Part shown: one piece after another, positions 44,883 through 56,700 of the stretch
Numbering within the stretch: position 1 is the first letter of the stretch
Layout of the letters: each line of letters begins with the position of its first letter
Assembly (NCBI GenBank): GCA_023678885.1
Contig: CM043012.1
Location: 16,218,036 to 16,282,035, forward strand
DNA: 64,000 bases
Reading direction: 5' to 3'
DNA from: Pogostemon cablin
Taxonomy: Eukaryota > Streptophyta > Magnoliopsida > Lamiales > Lamiaceae
The notes under the pieces: generated by a model
The model's database searches: none
Told to the model about the DNA's origin: nothing
Seen by the model: the letters and a program-made list of their open reading frames with translations, nothing else
Translations under genes and position numbers: made by a program

Positions 44883-47800
44883 CAGTTGCTTCAGGCAAAG
44901 GTGGCGTTGGGAAGTCAAATACAGCAGGTACTTCATGACCATTTATTGTTATTCGTTAGTAAAATGGGTTGTATGTTAGTTATGCAGTATAAAAGATTGT
45001 AATCTGTGCAAGATGTGGTGGTTGTGATGATGCATGCACGATGTTTGATGATATTAGAATGCGTGCACTGTGTAATTATGCAATGAAACATATTCTACTT
45101 TGAGTGATTATTAAGGTGTGTAATAAGTGATTCTTGTTGAGTTATGTTCATGTTTGAAGTTTGAGTCCATGTGAAGTTTCAACTTTTCATGTTGTAAATT
45201 TGTAGTTAACTTGGCGGTTTCGCTTGCAAATAAGTGGCAGCTTCGAGTTGGGCTTCTGGATGCCGATGTTTATGGGCCGTCGATTCCTATGATGATGAAG
45301 CTACATGGAAAGCCTGAAGTGAGTGCAGGTGGTGCTTTGATGTTTTAGGAATTCTGTGCTTTCTTGCACCTTCTAGTTTCTTGATTGTCTATGATTATCT
45401 TGGTTTTATGTGTTATTCTTCTTGCCATTGTTTAGGTCGTCTAAGTTTATGCAAACGGTAGGTGGAATTAAAACTTGAAAGATTTATTTTTGTCCAAATA
45501 TATCAATAGTTATGATTAGTGAGTATTGTTTATATAAATGGTGTACCCCACCATTAGGGGCCCCCACCGCCCCTGCCCTGGGGATTGGTGGAGGAGGTAA
45601 ATCGCAGGATGTGCCTCAAGTGGCTTATAGAGAGGGCTCACTGTTAAACTTGTGCTTGCAAGGGGCCAAATCCATGCCAAAGACAGGATTCGAACCCCCA
45701 CCCTGCAGCAACCAAGCTCAGCTGGAAGGCCTTTCCACCCTCCTCTCTACCACTTGTTAAGTTAAAACTTTCACTAGCATGAGTAAATTTTAATATCCAG
45801 TCATATCTCACCTTTTGGTGGGCCAGGACAGCTCATAGAAAGTGTCCTATGCTTAAGTAAAATGCTTAAAAAGTTTTTAATCCTTCAGGTGATGAAAGCA
45901 CTTGAACAAATGTCAAGAGGGGTAGATTGGGGAGTTCTAGATATTCTTGTAGTTGACATGCCTCCTGGCACTGGTGATGCTCAGATTTCCATCTCTCAGA
46001 GATTGCAATTATCAGGTTAGAAGTCTAGCGGTAGATTTTTTGATTCAGGTAAAAAAGAGTTCTGTACATTTTTTTCACCGGTACAACATAGCAGTATTCA
46101 CCTCTTCAAATATTCACTTGCTGTTGTTTATATGATGTGACTGAAAAATGTGGATTGTAACCAGGATTTCTCCCCAAGGGGTAGATTGAGTGTTAAAACT
46201 TTTCTGTATTCCATTGTACCTTAATTTTTTTATGTGGGAAACATTACATATTTATTACGTCATTTCTTGACTCATGATAGGAGCTGTAATCGTTTCAACT
46301 CCTCAAGATGTTGCATTGATGGATGCTCGAAGGGGTGTTAAAATGTTTTCCCAGGTTAACGTGCCGGTAAAAACACTCATAGCTTGAGCACAACTTTTAA
46401 GTTTCTGTATTTTATTAAACATGCAGCAACTCTGATTTCACATAAAGTCAAAACATACTATCTGCATTATCTTTTGTTTGTTGTACCCTCATCGTGTGTT
46501 AAAATAACTGTACAAGTTCTTACTTCCTACGATATTTTCAGCCAACATGTTCTTCAGATTTCTCTCTACCTGCAGCTGATTTTATATCTGCTCACAATTT
46601 GCCATGTCCTCTCCCTCCTAACCACTTAGTTGGGCAATAAATAAAACTAAAATGTAATCAAGACGAAGTCTTCCTTCTATGCTTTGCATTCTTTCCAGAA
46701 AAAGGAGCATGTTTTATTGTATCAACTGTTTGTTGTTCTTTTTTTAAAAAAAAAAAAAATCACGATTGATTGTTTATCAAATCATACTAATAGCTCGTAT
46801 GTTAGTAAACACAATTTCTTGTACCATAATTTTTTCTTTCTTTCTTATTCATTTCCAAGCTTATGGAATTTGGATATAAATGTTCGTAATGTTTGTGATG
46901 TCCTACAGCTTTTGGGCATCCTAGAGAACATGAGCTATTTTAAATGTCCGAACTGTAATGAGGCACACTACATTTTCGGAAAAGTTGGAGCTCAAAAGAC
47001 AGCTAATGAAATGGGTATCGAGTTCCTTGGCGAGGTATGGCTTTTGATTTGGTTATTGACCTTGTACTATTTCTATTGTTTTGTCTTCAGGTATGAATAA
47101 ATTTTAGAATGCCAGAATCTTTTTTAAAAATATTACAAAAAAATTCTATACAGTATAACTGGTGACTTGTTCCATTAATATGATTTTCATCAATATATTT
47201 TCTATTTTCTGGACTTGGTTTACATTATTTGGGATAGGCAATGTATCAGGTGCAACTGTTGCATACCATGCTACCTTGTCTCATGTTCTATTTTGCCTCA
47301 TCTTTCCTAAAGATTAATGTTTATCCTTAGGATTTAGTGCTACTTTTTAGGGATAATAATTTCATCCTTGTGGTTCATGTAATATCTTACCCTTGTATTT
47401 AATGGTCTATTTTATCCCTTGAAGATTGTGGTTCACATAATAATTAACCCTTAGGGAGCTGCATTAGAATTAGTACTAATTTACCTTTAGAGTTTAATTT
47501 TTATAGCTTAGTACTAATTCTAAGAGTATAATTGTAATTCTATAATTTCTATCATTTAGTTCATGTATCATTGTACTATCGTAGTTCATTGTCTATTCTC
47601 AGGATACGGTATTTATTTCTTGGGTGTAATTGTCTTTTTAATTAAAAAATAAACTGGTTGCACACTATTTAGCTCTTTGGGACAATTAGAAAATCTGCTA
47701 TTGAGGTTATGTGATAAGGAAAGCTAATGTAGAGGTAGTTTTTTATAATTTTCAAACAAAGCACAAAGTTTAGTTTGTTCAACTTCCTATTTGTGATTGG

Positions 47801-48000
47801 TGTGACATTTTCCATCACAATGTGCCCATTTTCAGGTGCCACTGGAGACGGGGATCAGGAGCGGTTCTGATGAAGGTGTCCCCGTTGTGATATCCAATGC
47901 TGACTCCTTTGTATCACAGGCATACAGTGATATCGCCCAAAAGATTGTCGGCGCGCTTGAACAAAACAAACGACACTTTTGTCCCGAAAAATATCTATAA
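44883..48000 (+). CDS. INDH: NUBPL/INDH-like mitochondrial Fe-S P-loop ATPase, incomplete copy
   Basis: Exons seen: 44883-44927, 45206-45328, 45889-46015, 46281-46366, 46909-47034 and 47836-48000. They encode ASGKGGVGKSNTAVNLA (deviant Walker A), LLDADVYGPSIP, DILVVDMPPGTGDAQIS, IVSTPQDVALMDARRGVKMF, ILENMSYFKCPNC (CxxC that binds a bridging Fe-S cluster), FGKVGAQ, GSDEGVPVVIS, and the end CPEKYL. This is the Mrp/NBP35 family; plant INDH inserts Fe-S clusters into respiratory complex I in mitochondria. Two parts are missing. The N terminus with targeting peptide would precede 44883, where a truncated MITE sits. About 33 residues before VMKALEQMSRGVDWG (family ...GVKCMSMGFLVEK..PIVWRGPM) were not found in 45329-45888. 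The exon at 45206 ends in phase 1 while 45889 is phase 0, so joining them directly shifts frame. Probably a decaying or misassembled copy; expression unknown. Confidence 0.78.
45540..45765 (-). mobile_element. tRNA-derived SINE in an INDH-like intron
   Basis: On the minus strand an A-box-like TGGTAGAGAGGAGGGTGG (about 45758-45741) is followed some 50 bp later by GGTTCGAATCC (about 45697-45687), a perfect pol III B-box. A non-tRNA body of about 150 bp with GGCCCCTAATGGTGGGG at its end follows. The block is GC-rich against AT-rich flanks. No clear target duplication was found. Confidence 0.6.
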
Positions 48001-48018
48001 TAGACAGTTGATCTTAGT

Positions 48019-48244
48019 CATGCCTTCAAATTTGCGTCATGATGCTAACTCTCTTATAGCTTCATCATTGGAAGAACTTGTGAGCCTAAAACGGCTCTGG
48101 AACATAAAAACTGACAGAAAAGAAAAAAAGAGTAGAGACAGGAATGGAAACAGTAATTCTATCCAGCTTGCCTCATTGCAGAAAGTGGTTTCTGAACTGA
48201 TTCCCAAGCTTGAACGCGCACAGACAAAGCATTTAGCTTGTTGA
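48019..48244 (+). CDS. Short downstream ORF of unknown function, Lys/Leu-rich
   Basis: An ORF starting MPSNLRHDANSLIASSLEEL lies 18 bp after the INDH-like stop but in another frame. It runs LKRLWNIKTDRKEKK...LQKVVSELIPKLERAQTKHL with coding-like composition and an amphipathic, probably helical end. The open frame extends further upstream through the INDH last exon in the +1 frame. It could be an exon fragment of another gene captured here, or plain 3' UTR. No family recognised. Confidence 0.25.
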
Positions 48245-48720
48245 TAAAATGAATAATATTTCTGACAAGGTACGAGGAACAATCAGTGGGGTATCAGAAA
48301 TTTTTTGCTTAGGACACTGTTTGATATTTGTCTAGTACTTCACCTTTTGAATCGGTGCATCATCACGATTGGAGGCAGTGTAGTTTTCACTACAATTAAA
48401 GTTACCTTGGTGTAGCCACCGCATTGAAAATCATAGACTGATACCGCAGTGACTTATGAGCTCTGTGCACCCGTTTAACATCCCTACGCACATTTAATGA
48501 TCAACTCTGGGATAAATATTTGATTCTTTGAAATTACGACTTGGTTGAGATCCTTTAACTATATATCTTATGGATTAAACTGTTATTGGTATATGCATTA
48601 ATATATATGGTTTTGTACACGTTGAAAATTCTTGGTTATAGTGATTTTCATTTGCCAGAGTCAGGGAGTGAGAAGTTCTAATTCAACATATTAGTTCATG
48701 TGTAATATCCCAATTCCATG
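48245..48720. other. Spacer, no gene seen
   Basis: Probably the 3' flank of the INDH-like gene; no element recognised. Confidence 0.35.
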
Positions 48721-48723
48721 ATA

Positions 48724-48971
48724 CTCCACACGTCCCATAATACTTTTCATGTTTACTGTTCCACGTTATTTAAGAAAAGTTGCATTTTTTGACCGACTTT
48801 ATTGACTTTGGAGGGTATTGTAATATTTTTAGGTAATAAAAAAATATAAAGTAATGATATGTGTGTGATAAAGGAGTGAAAAAAATTGAAATTAAAGTAA
48901 CTTTAGGGTGTGAAAATTTTGTAGGACAAACAAATAAGGAAAATATGAAAGGTTTTATGAGACGGAGGGAG
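48724..48971. mobile_element. Stowaway MITE
   Basis: CTCCACACGTCCCATAATACTT at the left pairs with the right end AGGTTTTATGAGACGGAGGGAG, each bordered by TA. About 248 bp, non-coding. The interior (gagggtattgtaatatttttaggtaataaa) resembles the MITE at 30963-31233. Confidence 0.8.
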
Positions 48972-49365
48972 TAATATATATCATTTTTATGGTTATCATT
49001 TCTTTTTTTGGTTCAGAATGGTGTACTATTACTGTGTTGTTACTATATCCCATGAGAAAGAAGGAGGACATTGTTATTCTGCTCATGAATTAAGCTGATC
49101 ATACAAAAAAATTGTAGAATACATGTTCTTATGACTTTTTTTTTAGAATGCATACACGAACTTTGAATGATTTTTTTTCACCTCGTTTCGTCTTCTCTTC
49201 TTATTGTGTTTGTGAAATTTGAGATATGTTCATTGCATACTTTGTTTCAAACTATTAAATAAGAGTAGAACATGGTGGGTTCAATAAAGGCAACTGTGTG
49301 AGACCAGTATAGGAATAGAGAATTCATGTGAAGTGAAGAAGGTATGCAAAGCAGCTAGCGCGTAG

Positions 49366-49534
49366 AAAAGCAAACGTAATTATTGAAACCGGACGGAAGG
49401 AGTATTTGTCACCAATCGTCTATATTACTCTAAAAACTATATTTCTTAATCTACTTATAAAAAGCAAACTAATTATTGAACCCAGACGGAAGGAGTACTT
49501 GTCACCAATGGTCTACATTACCCTAAAAACTAAG
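49366..49534. repeat. Two tandem copies of a 70-75-bp unit, about 95-bp period
   Basis: aaagcaaacgtaattattgaaaccggacggaaggagta...cccaatcgtctatattac is repeated from about 49461 as aaagcaaactaattattgaacccagacggaaggagta...caatggtctacattac. Each ends with a GACGGAAGGAGTA MITE-like terminus. Confidence 0.75.
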
Positions 49535-52500
49535 TTATAAGGTAGAAAAGGCAGTGAAAGTAGAACTTGGCTTCTTGGAAATAATTCTAATAAAAAAAAT
49601 TCCACCACAGATTAGCATTATCTATAATTTTAAAAATTAATATGCTTTTAATAAAGAAAATTAGGTGCATCATTAATTACTGGAAAATCTATTTCAGACT
49701 TCAGTTGTCAATAAAATGCTACTACTATTCTTAAAACATGTACAAGAGAATATATACACTTGCTCTGAATATTAAGATTAAAAATGAAATTGCTAAACTT
49801 AAATTATTTCTACTTTAACATTATTAATAAAAACAATACACATTAGTACATTAAAAATCCAGATAAACACCTCAAAATGTTATTATTTTCGTTATAAAAT
49901 GTTATCACTTTTCATTTATAATATAAATTGTTCATTAAATAGCATTATTACTTTTTATTAATTTAATTTAACTTTTTGTTATAAAAATTATTACTTTTCA
50001 TCTGTATCACGTGAGTCTTACATTAAGACGGTCTAACACAAGTCTCTACTACTTTAATGAAGTTTTACAAACTGAACTTTTTAGTGCCACGTGCCAAATT
50101 ATGGAAATAACTCACAATAGTACCCTTTCATGTTCAAGAATTTTTTTTGTGTCAAGTTTAAAAAAATAAAATAAAAAATGTCTAAAATAACTAAAAAGTT
50201 CTTGACTATATATTGATACGATATTAATTTTTAAAAAAATCATTATGAAGTCAACTTTTCTACCTGACTCAGATATATATATTTTGACTTGATCGTGACT
50301 TGTAAAAGAATCAAAATCGAGTCAAAATATATGTAGTGAGCTAAATAAAATAATTGACTCGATAATAACTTTTTCAATAATTAATATCGTGTCAAAATCG
50401 AGTCGAGGGCCTTTTCGTTATTTTAAGATTTTTTGATTTTTTTTTTTTGTTAAAAAGTTGGCGCAATAGAATTTTAAAAAACCTATAAGGGCAGTGTTCT
50501 ATTTGGCCCAAATTATGTGGGAATAAGTACACAGTCACCTGCCAAATAAGCAATACGACATCGTTAATGTGTTTGGAAACTAAATTAATGTTCAGTAGAA
50601 TTCGTGTCGGATAGCCGCGACTAATCGTCATTTGACGCCCTAATAGTAATTTGTTCTTGGTTCTCTAACACAAAATCCCTCTATCATCTGCAGGTATTCC
50701 AAATCGAAATCCCCCCAAAATCTCATTCACCCTGGAGCCCTAATCAATACTCCTTCATCGAGCACCGCCATCGCTCCGCCATCACGCCACCGCCCCTACA
50801 CTGTAGCATAATCGTCTCTTTTACTTCATTTCTTTCCTGAACTTTTCTGTTGTGTGTAAGTCAAATATAAGTCATAGTATTTTTCATCTTTAAGTCATTT
50901 TGGTTATGCATTTATAAGGTTAAAGCTATGGATTCAAAGTGATAAGCTGGCTCCTAACTATCTGAAAATCATTAACATGAGAATTTGTGTAGGTTTTACG
51001 CAATCCTATGTGTTCATTCTGTTATTTTTCATTTGTATCTTTTCAAAGCATAGAGAATAACTTAACATATTCATCGAAAATTTTTAAGCTTCTTGCAATC
51101 AGAGACATGTAGGAGTTCGAAGGTCAGATTTCATTTTTAATTCTATATTTCTCTCTTGAAAAGAAAAAATGGTTAAGGTTGAATGTGATTGAAGGGCAAG
51201 AGTGAGGATAGCAGGTTTTCAAAGGCTTGTACCTTTCATGTTGTTTATATAAATAAAAGTTGTACTCTAGAGTAGGATTTCATTCATGGGGACAACAAGA
51301 AATATCATTCTTCTTTATTATTACTTATAGCAAAAAGGTTATATATCATATTTACACTTTATAATTAACAATTTACTGTCTGATTGACATTTTCCCAAAT
51401 CTATACATGACATGAGTATATCTAGGATGCTAGAATATAACACGTGTCCATGATACATAGATGTAAGTGGTCGATTTCTTTCCAACAAGTATAATCACTG
51501 GAGTATTTTTTGACCATGTATTTGTTATGGTGTTATGTTTTCCCTTGAAGAGCAAAAGTCCTATTGTTAATGATCAAACACATTACTCGTGTAGAGTTGC
51601 AGTTATTTCCTGGATAGAATCCTTGTCTTTGTGTGTGATAAAATCCTTGTCTTTATTACTTTTATATATTTGCTTTTTCTTAGATAGAAGGTGGGTGAAA
51701 CAAATGCATACATTATGAAATTTGATTAGAGGAATATAATTGATCCCCTCTTTCCTGTTTATTGTTAAACATCACCTGTTCATTCACTTTTTAAATGAAT
51801 TTTTCTAAACATATTGAAAATTTCTTGTGATGTAATTTGTTTGTCCTCCACACCCCGCCAAAAAAATAAAAATAAAAATAAACAAACAAAAGAGAGTAGC
51901 GTGCGATGCTCACAATCTTTTTCAAACACTATCGTTGGGTCAGACTGGATCGACCTGTTACATTCTAAATCTACTTGCTTGCTTAAGTTCCGTTTTCAGT
52001 TGGTTCAAATTATTAACTTCATTTTACATGCAGATTGCAGAATGTAAACAAAATTCTCTCTTGTGCCAGTTATACATGCAAGTAACTTTCAACTATTTAC
52101 TTCATATATGCTTGCAACTATATAACTGTTTCATGTTGGCTATCTGCTCACTTCTTGGTGGGTAAAAGCTTCTTCATCATGGGGAATCTTAAACTTGGAT
52201 GTTTATGTTGTTTCTAATTTGTATTCCATGGTTAAAATGAGATATTGTTTAGTTTATTGCTTAATTTACTTCTATGTGATATCTTTTGCAGTTATGTGGT
52301 GGTGAAACATTTAAGTTGTGTGATCTCTTCTTTGGATCATATTTGCTGTGAGGATTTATTTTAAAATGAGAGTTATAGTTTCTAAATTTAAGGAGAGTAG
52401 AAACCATTTCAGTCATAACCACTGTTTAGAAAAACTTGCTTGCCTGTTTCAGTTAGAAACTTCATTTAGTTTTTCATTGTGTAATAATTTGTAAGATTTA

Positions 52501-52540
52501 TTTCCACCTGGAACACAGTTTGATTTATTCAATAAATCAA
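49535..52540. other. Spacer with possible leader or non-coding transcript
   Basis: No protein gene recognised. 50690-50820 is comparatively GC-rich (gagccctaatcaa...accgccatcgctccgccatcacgccaccgcccct) and looks like a plant 5' leader, followed by T-rich intron-like DNA. No matching coding exon was found. 50200-50405 contains repeated tcgagtcaaaat / atcgtgtcaaaatcgagtc phrases. Confidence 0.35.
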
Positions 52541-52550
52541 TTAATATAAA

Positions 52551-52751
52551 ATGTCGTCTCTAATTAATGCTATGCTATGCTTAGAGAATAGACGGAATTT
52601 TGAACCAGAAAATAGCAGTGGCACACCTCCCCAATTGATTCCAAAATCCATCGTCATCTCCGGCGCTATCCCAGAAAATTTCCTACGATTGATTTTGAAG
52701 TTGTCGTCGTCTTTTCGGCGCTGCCCTAGTCTCAGCTCCGGCTCGTGCTGA
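52551..52751 (+). CDS. Hypothetical 66-codon ORF
   Basis: It starts MSSLINAMLCLENRRNFEPE and ends in a Ser/Arg/Cys-rich tail (SSSFRRCPSLSSGSC). Its GC content is higher than the flanks. The opposite strand is also open over the same stretch. No domain, signal peptide or homology recognised; it may be a leader of a non-coding gene or chance. Confidence 0.15.
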   Translation: MSSLINAMLCLENRRNFEPENSSGTPPQLIPKSIVISGAIPENFLRLILKLSSSFRRCPSLSSGSC

Positions 52752-52759
52752 AACAAATA

Positions 52760-53560
52760 GTACTGGTAAATGTTTTCTGTTTTCTTCTGTATTCCCCGAT
52801 TCTCTTTTCACCGTATGAGCGTGAAGCTGTAAGTTCTAGTTGATGGAACCACATGATTGTAGGGTAAATTTGAGACAAACTGTTAGCTTTCTTTAATATT
52901 ATTAAATTTATAATTTAATACATTTTATTATTTTTACGTGTATAGTTTTATAATAAAATTATATTGATATTCTTTCCGTGGCACGTGAGAATTACTAGTT
53001 TTCTTCTAAATACTCCTCAAAATGGTCATAAGTTAATCTTTATTTAATATTCTTTAGAGAGGGTCAAACTTCAAATTTCAGATTTTGGGGTTTTTGTAAT
53101 AATTAGAAGTAATGGGTGAAATGCTGAAATTGCCCCAATATTTTTTAGAATTTTCTTTATTACTCTGCTTATAATGGTATTTGTTAAAATGCCTTATTTT
53201 ACAAAAATGGTCTTGACTAGGTTGTTGATTCGATTAAAATAAATGACACGATTGCACATATTTATGACTCGATTGAACATATTTTTATGACTCGGTTGTA
53301 CGTATTTATAACTCAATTAGATCTTTTAAATCGAATCACAATCGAGTTAAGGATATTTTAATCATTTTGGGCATTTTAAAATTTATTCCCTAAATATGGG
53401 GCATTAAAAGAAAATGTTAAATCTACAAGTGCATATAAAAATTTAACCCTTTGTATTAACGCTTTTGTTTGTGATCAATTTGTAATACAAAATCTCACAA
53501 ATAGTGCAAAAGCAGGGAAAATTTAATACTAGTATTAAAATTTGAAGAAGAAAGACAAAA
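52760..53560. other. Spacer upstream of TRM5
   Basis: AT-rich; 53215-53345 has repeated atgactcgattgaacatatttatgactcg phrases. No gene seen. Confidence 0.35.
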
Positions 53561-53648
53561 AAAAAAAAAGAGAATAGTCAGAGCCCTAATCAATTGCCGG
53601 CGGCCAAAAAAACCCTAACTTGACCGGAGGCACCGCCTTCATCCAGTG

Positions 53649-53678
53649 ATGGGTGCAGTGCAAGAACTCTCATTATAA
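53649..53678 (+). promoter_or_regulatory. Upstream ORF in the TRM5 leader
   Basis: ATGGGTGCAGTGCAAGAACT... encodes nine residues (MGAVQELSL) and stops at TAA, 39 nt before the TRM5 start codon, with gtgATGGgt context. If transcribed it could lower main ORF translation. Confidence 0.4.
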
Positions 53679-53717
53679 ATTGCAATTTGCACTCATCGAC
53701 CAAATTTTTGGGTGGTT

Positions 53718-56700
53718 ATGGTTGAAATGCTGGACGAGAAATTTTTTGACTTGCAGTTGAGTTTGTGGGCACTTCGGGTTCCACAAGAGCATTGCAAACT
53801 CGCAACTCGGATTTTGAATGGGTAAGTGATGAATAGTAATCTCTGCGATGTTTAAGTTCATGTTTTGTGTGGATCTTTTCAAATTCCCTGTACCAATGTC
53901 TTACTATTGTTTCTTTTTGTGAAGATATTTACTGGATAAGCCACGCATTAAACCTATAACGGAGGATCCAACGTGTGATAAGAATCGTTATATGCTGTTA
54001 TCTGAGAAAATTCAAAATCCTGGTATCTTCATTTGTAGAAGTTATTTTATTTTTGTAGGAATTTGTTTGAGAAGCATGTTTCGCAAACAGTTTTTTTTAG
54101 AATCTTGTGTTATTCTTATGTGCTAATGAGGTTGTTTGCTGGCAAATAATTACAGATTTATCAGAAATCCCTGCTCATAAAGTTGATGAATTGAAAAGGC
54201 TCTTTGAGGTCCAAGTAGTTCCACATTCTATGACACTTGGTTATTCATATTGGAACGCAGGTTCTTCATCTAAACGTGCAATTTTTATGCAATTGTATTG
54301 TGCTATCTCATCTCTTTATAGAAGTGACATAGTTATTAATGATTGATTAATAATGAGTGGAAATAGCGATACTTGCTATGAAATGTTTGATTGGTATCTC
54401 ACACTCTTCACTAAGTGACTTTTATGTTTGACAGAGTTTGTTTCATCAAGTTATTTTATGCCAATTATAATTAATAAGATTTGGTAGTAAATTATATTTT
54501 GGTTGTCGATGTTAACCTATATAATTTTGTTACAGATCATATATTAAAGCAGATTCTTCCACCTGAGGTTGAAGTACCTTCATCATTTGAGACAATAGTT
54601 AAGTGCTTTATGCATTACCATCTTACTATATGTATAGCTTTGCATTCTCTGCATTGTCAGCTTGCACATATTTATGGGAAGATTTCTTTGTGCACTTTTA
54701 GGGATCAATGCTTAATAAAATGCATTTTTTTTATGGGAGATTGTAACCTCCGTTTCAAGATCCTACTATCAAATCTCTGTTACTGATTATACTTCACACT
54801 TGATCTATTTGCAGGTCATATTGCGCACCTGAATATAGCAGATGAGCTACTCCCTTACAAGGATGTTATAGCTAAAGTTATCTATGATGTATGTAATTAT
54901 GCTCTCTTCTCGGTCTTTTTTTATTACTTTATGCTGCAAACGTAGTTGCTTTTTCAAAATTCTGTTATTAGATCATATCATTTAGATACTTCCATTGTTT
55001 GGATAACTTCTGTTATAAAGTCTTACAATCTTGACTCTTTGCTTTTAACTGGTTTTTTTTTATGTCCAGAAAAATTATCCAAGAATCAAGACTATTGTCA
55101 ATAAAGTTGGATCAATAACGAATGAGTTTCGCGTGCCAAAGTTTGAAGTATTAGCAGGAGATTCTAATATGATTACAGAGGTGAAGCAGTATGGAGCTAT
55201 TTTCAAGCTTGATTACAGTTTGGTCTATTGGAATTCTAGGCTAGAACATGAGCATCTAAGGATAATCTCAAAGTTCCAAGCGGGGGATACTGTGTGTGAT
55301 ATGTTTGCTGGTATTGGTCCATTTGCTATTCCAGCTGCACAGAAAGGTTGCCAAGTGTATGCAAATGATTTGAATCCGGACAGCATTCATTATCTGAAGA
55401 CTAATGCAGCAATTAATAAGGTTTCTGATCTACTCCATGCTTATAATTTGGATGCAAGAAAGTTTATTACCTCATTAGTGGAAGTACCTCCTAGCGAATA
55501 TAATCCAGAATCTGATAAGACTTCTTCTGAAAATGGGGGCATGCATAATTCACAAACAAAATTGGAAGACAGTTTTGAAACTGGTAACATTTATTTGCTG
55601 CATGTTTTCCGTTGTTTTGTTAGAACTGTCAATCATGATTGCAAATATCTTGAAGGTGCTGTGCAAGCAATTCCAAATGAAAGTGGTGCTAATTTGAATA
55701 GTGATGAACATTTAAGTGCAAAGGAAGAAGGGAAATCAGTCACTTGTAAAAGACATTCTGACAGTTTGCTTGAAGGTATGATAGGTCCAGACAGATACGA
55801 ACTGCTTTGATTAAATTTACAATACTGTAGCATTTGTCTGAGTATAGGGCCAAATAATGTTTAGTATTTCTCTGTTGATGTATCTTAATTTGGCTGCTGA
55901 GTCGATGACTCTGCACTACCTTTCGTAGAAAATGGAAATTCCTTCAGTGCTGGCAGTTGTGTCCCTGAAAGGAAGAAAAGAGGCTTGAATAAGAATATCA
56001 TAGGATCTCACCCTTTCAATGGAAAGCCGTGGGAGCATATTGATCACGTCATAATGAATCTACCTGCTTCTGCTTTACAATTTCTTGGTAAGTTCCTTTT
56101 GCTAGTTCTCTGCCTTCCTCTCTACTTTTTTCATGATTAATTGGGATGCATGCCTTGACAGTTTGTATCTTTAAAGAATCGTTTATTTGGGATTATAGGT
56201 CCTAGTTAGCATGTGCCCAAGAAGTTATTATTTAATTGCTGTTGTGTAGTGGTTCAATTCACATTTCTTTCCTGTCTAATTTATTACGGAAGATGGTATC
56301 TTCTATGTGAGTCATAACATAGAATCTGTCTGACGAGTTCTCATGATATTCGTATGAGCATCAGGCGTCTTGCATCCAAGAAGACAAAATGTTTCAACAG
56401 TACAAGTTGAAATATTTTGCAGTTTTTGTTCTTGCTGTTTAGCCTTTACTGTCTCTCATTTATGCTTGGTTGTATTGGAAATTCCTTCCTGGTTGCTATC
56501 TTATTCTCTGTTGCAGAAATTGAATGTATTAAGTTTCTTGCCTGTATTTATGTTTATCTGTGTGATCATCATTTAAGCATTTTCTTCTACTCACTTCAAA
56601 CATGGTACTACTGTTGCATTGTTAACACTACTTTGGAAAAGGACTTGGGGAAATTGAACAGTTGAATATTAAACTTGTGCAGATGCCTTTAGAGGTCTTA

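Noticed and set aside
44905..44927. Broken P-loop in the INDH-like gene (KSN instead of KST/KSS)
   Set aside because: Catalytic Lys and the Mg-binding Ser remain, and the next position varies in the family (Ser in Arabidopsis as recalled), so N is not proof of inactivity.
45512..45760. 82-codon ORF (GGGGKSQDVPQ)
   Set aside because: It lies wholly in the SINE; the GK-like motif is chance and has no P-loop context.
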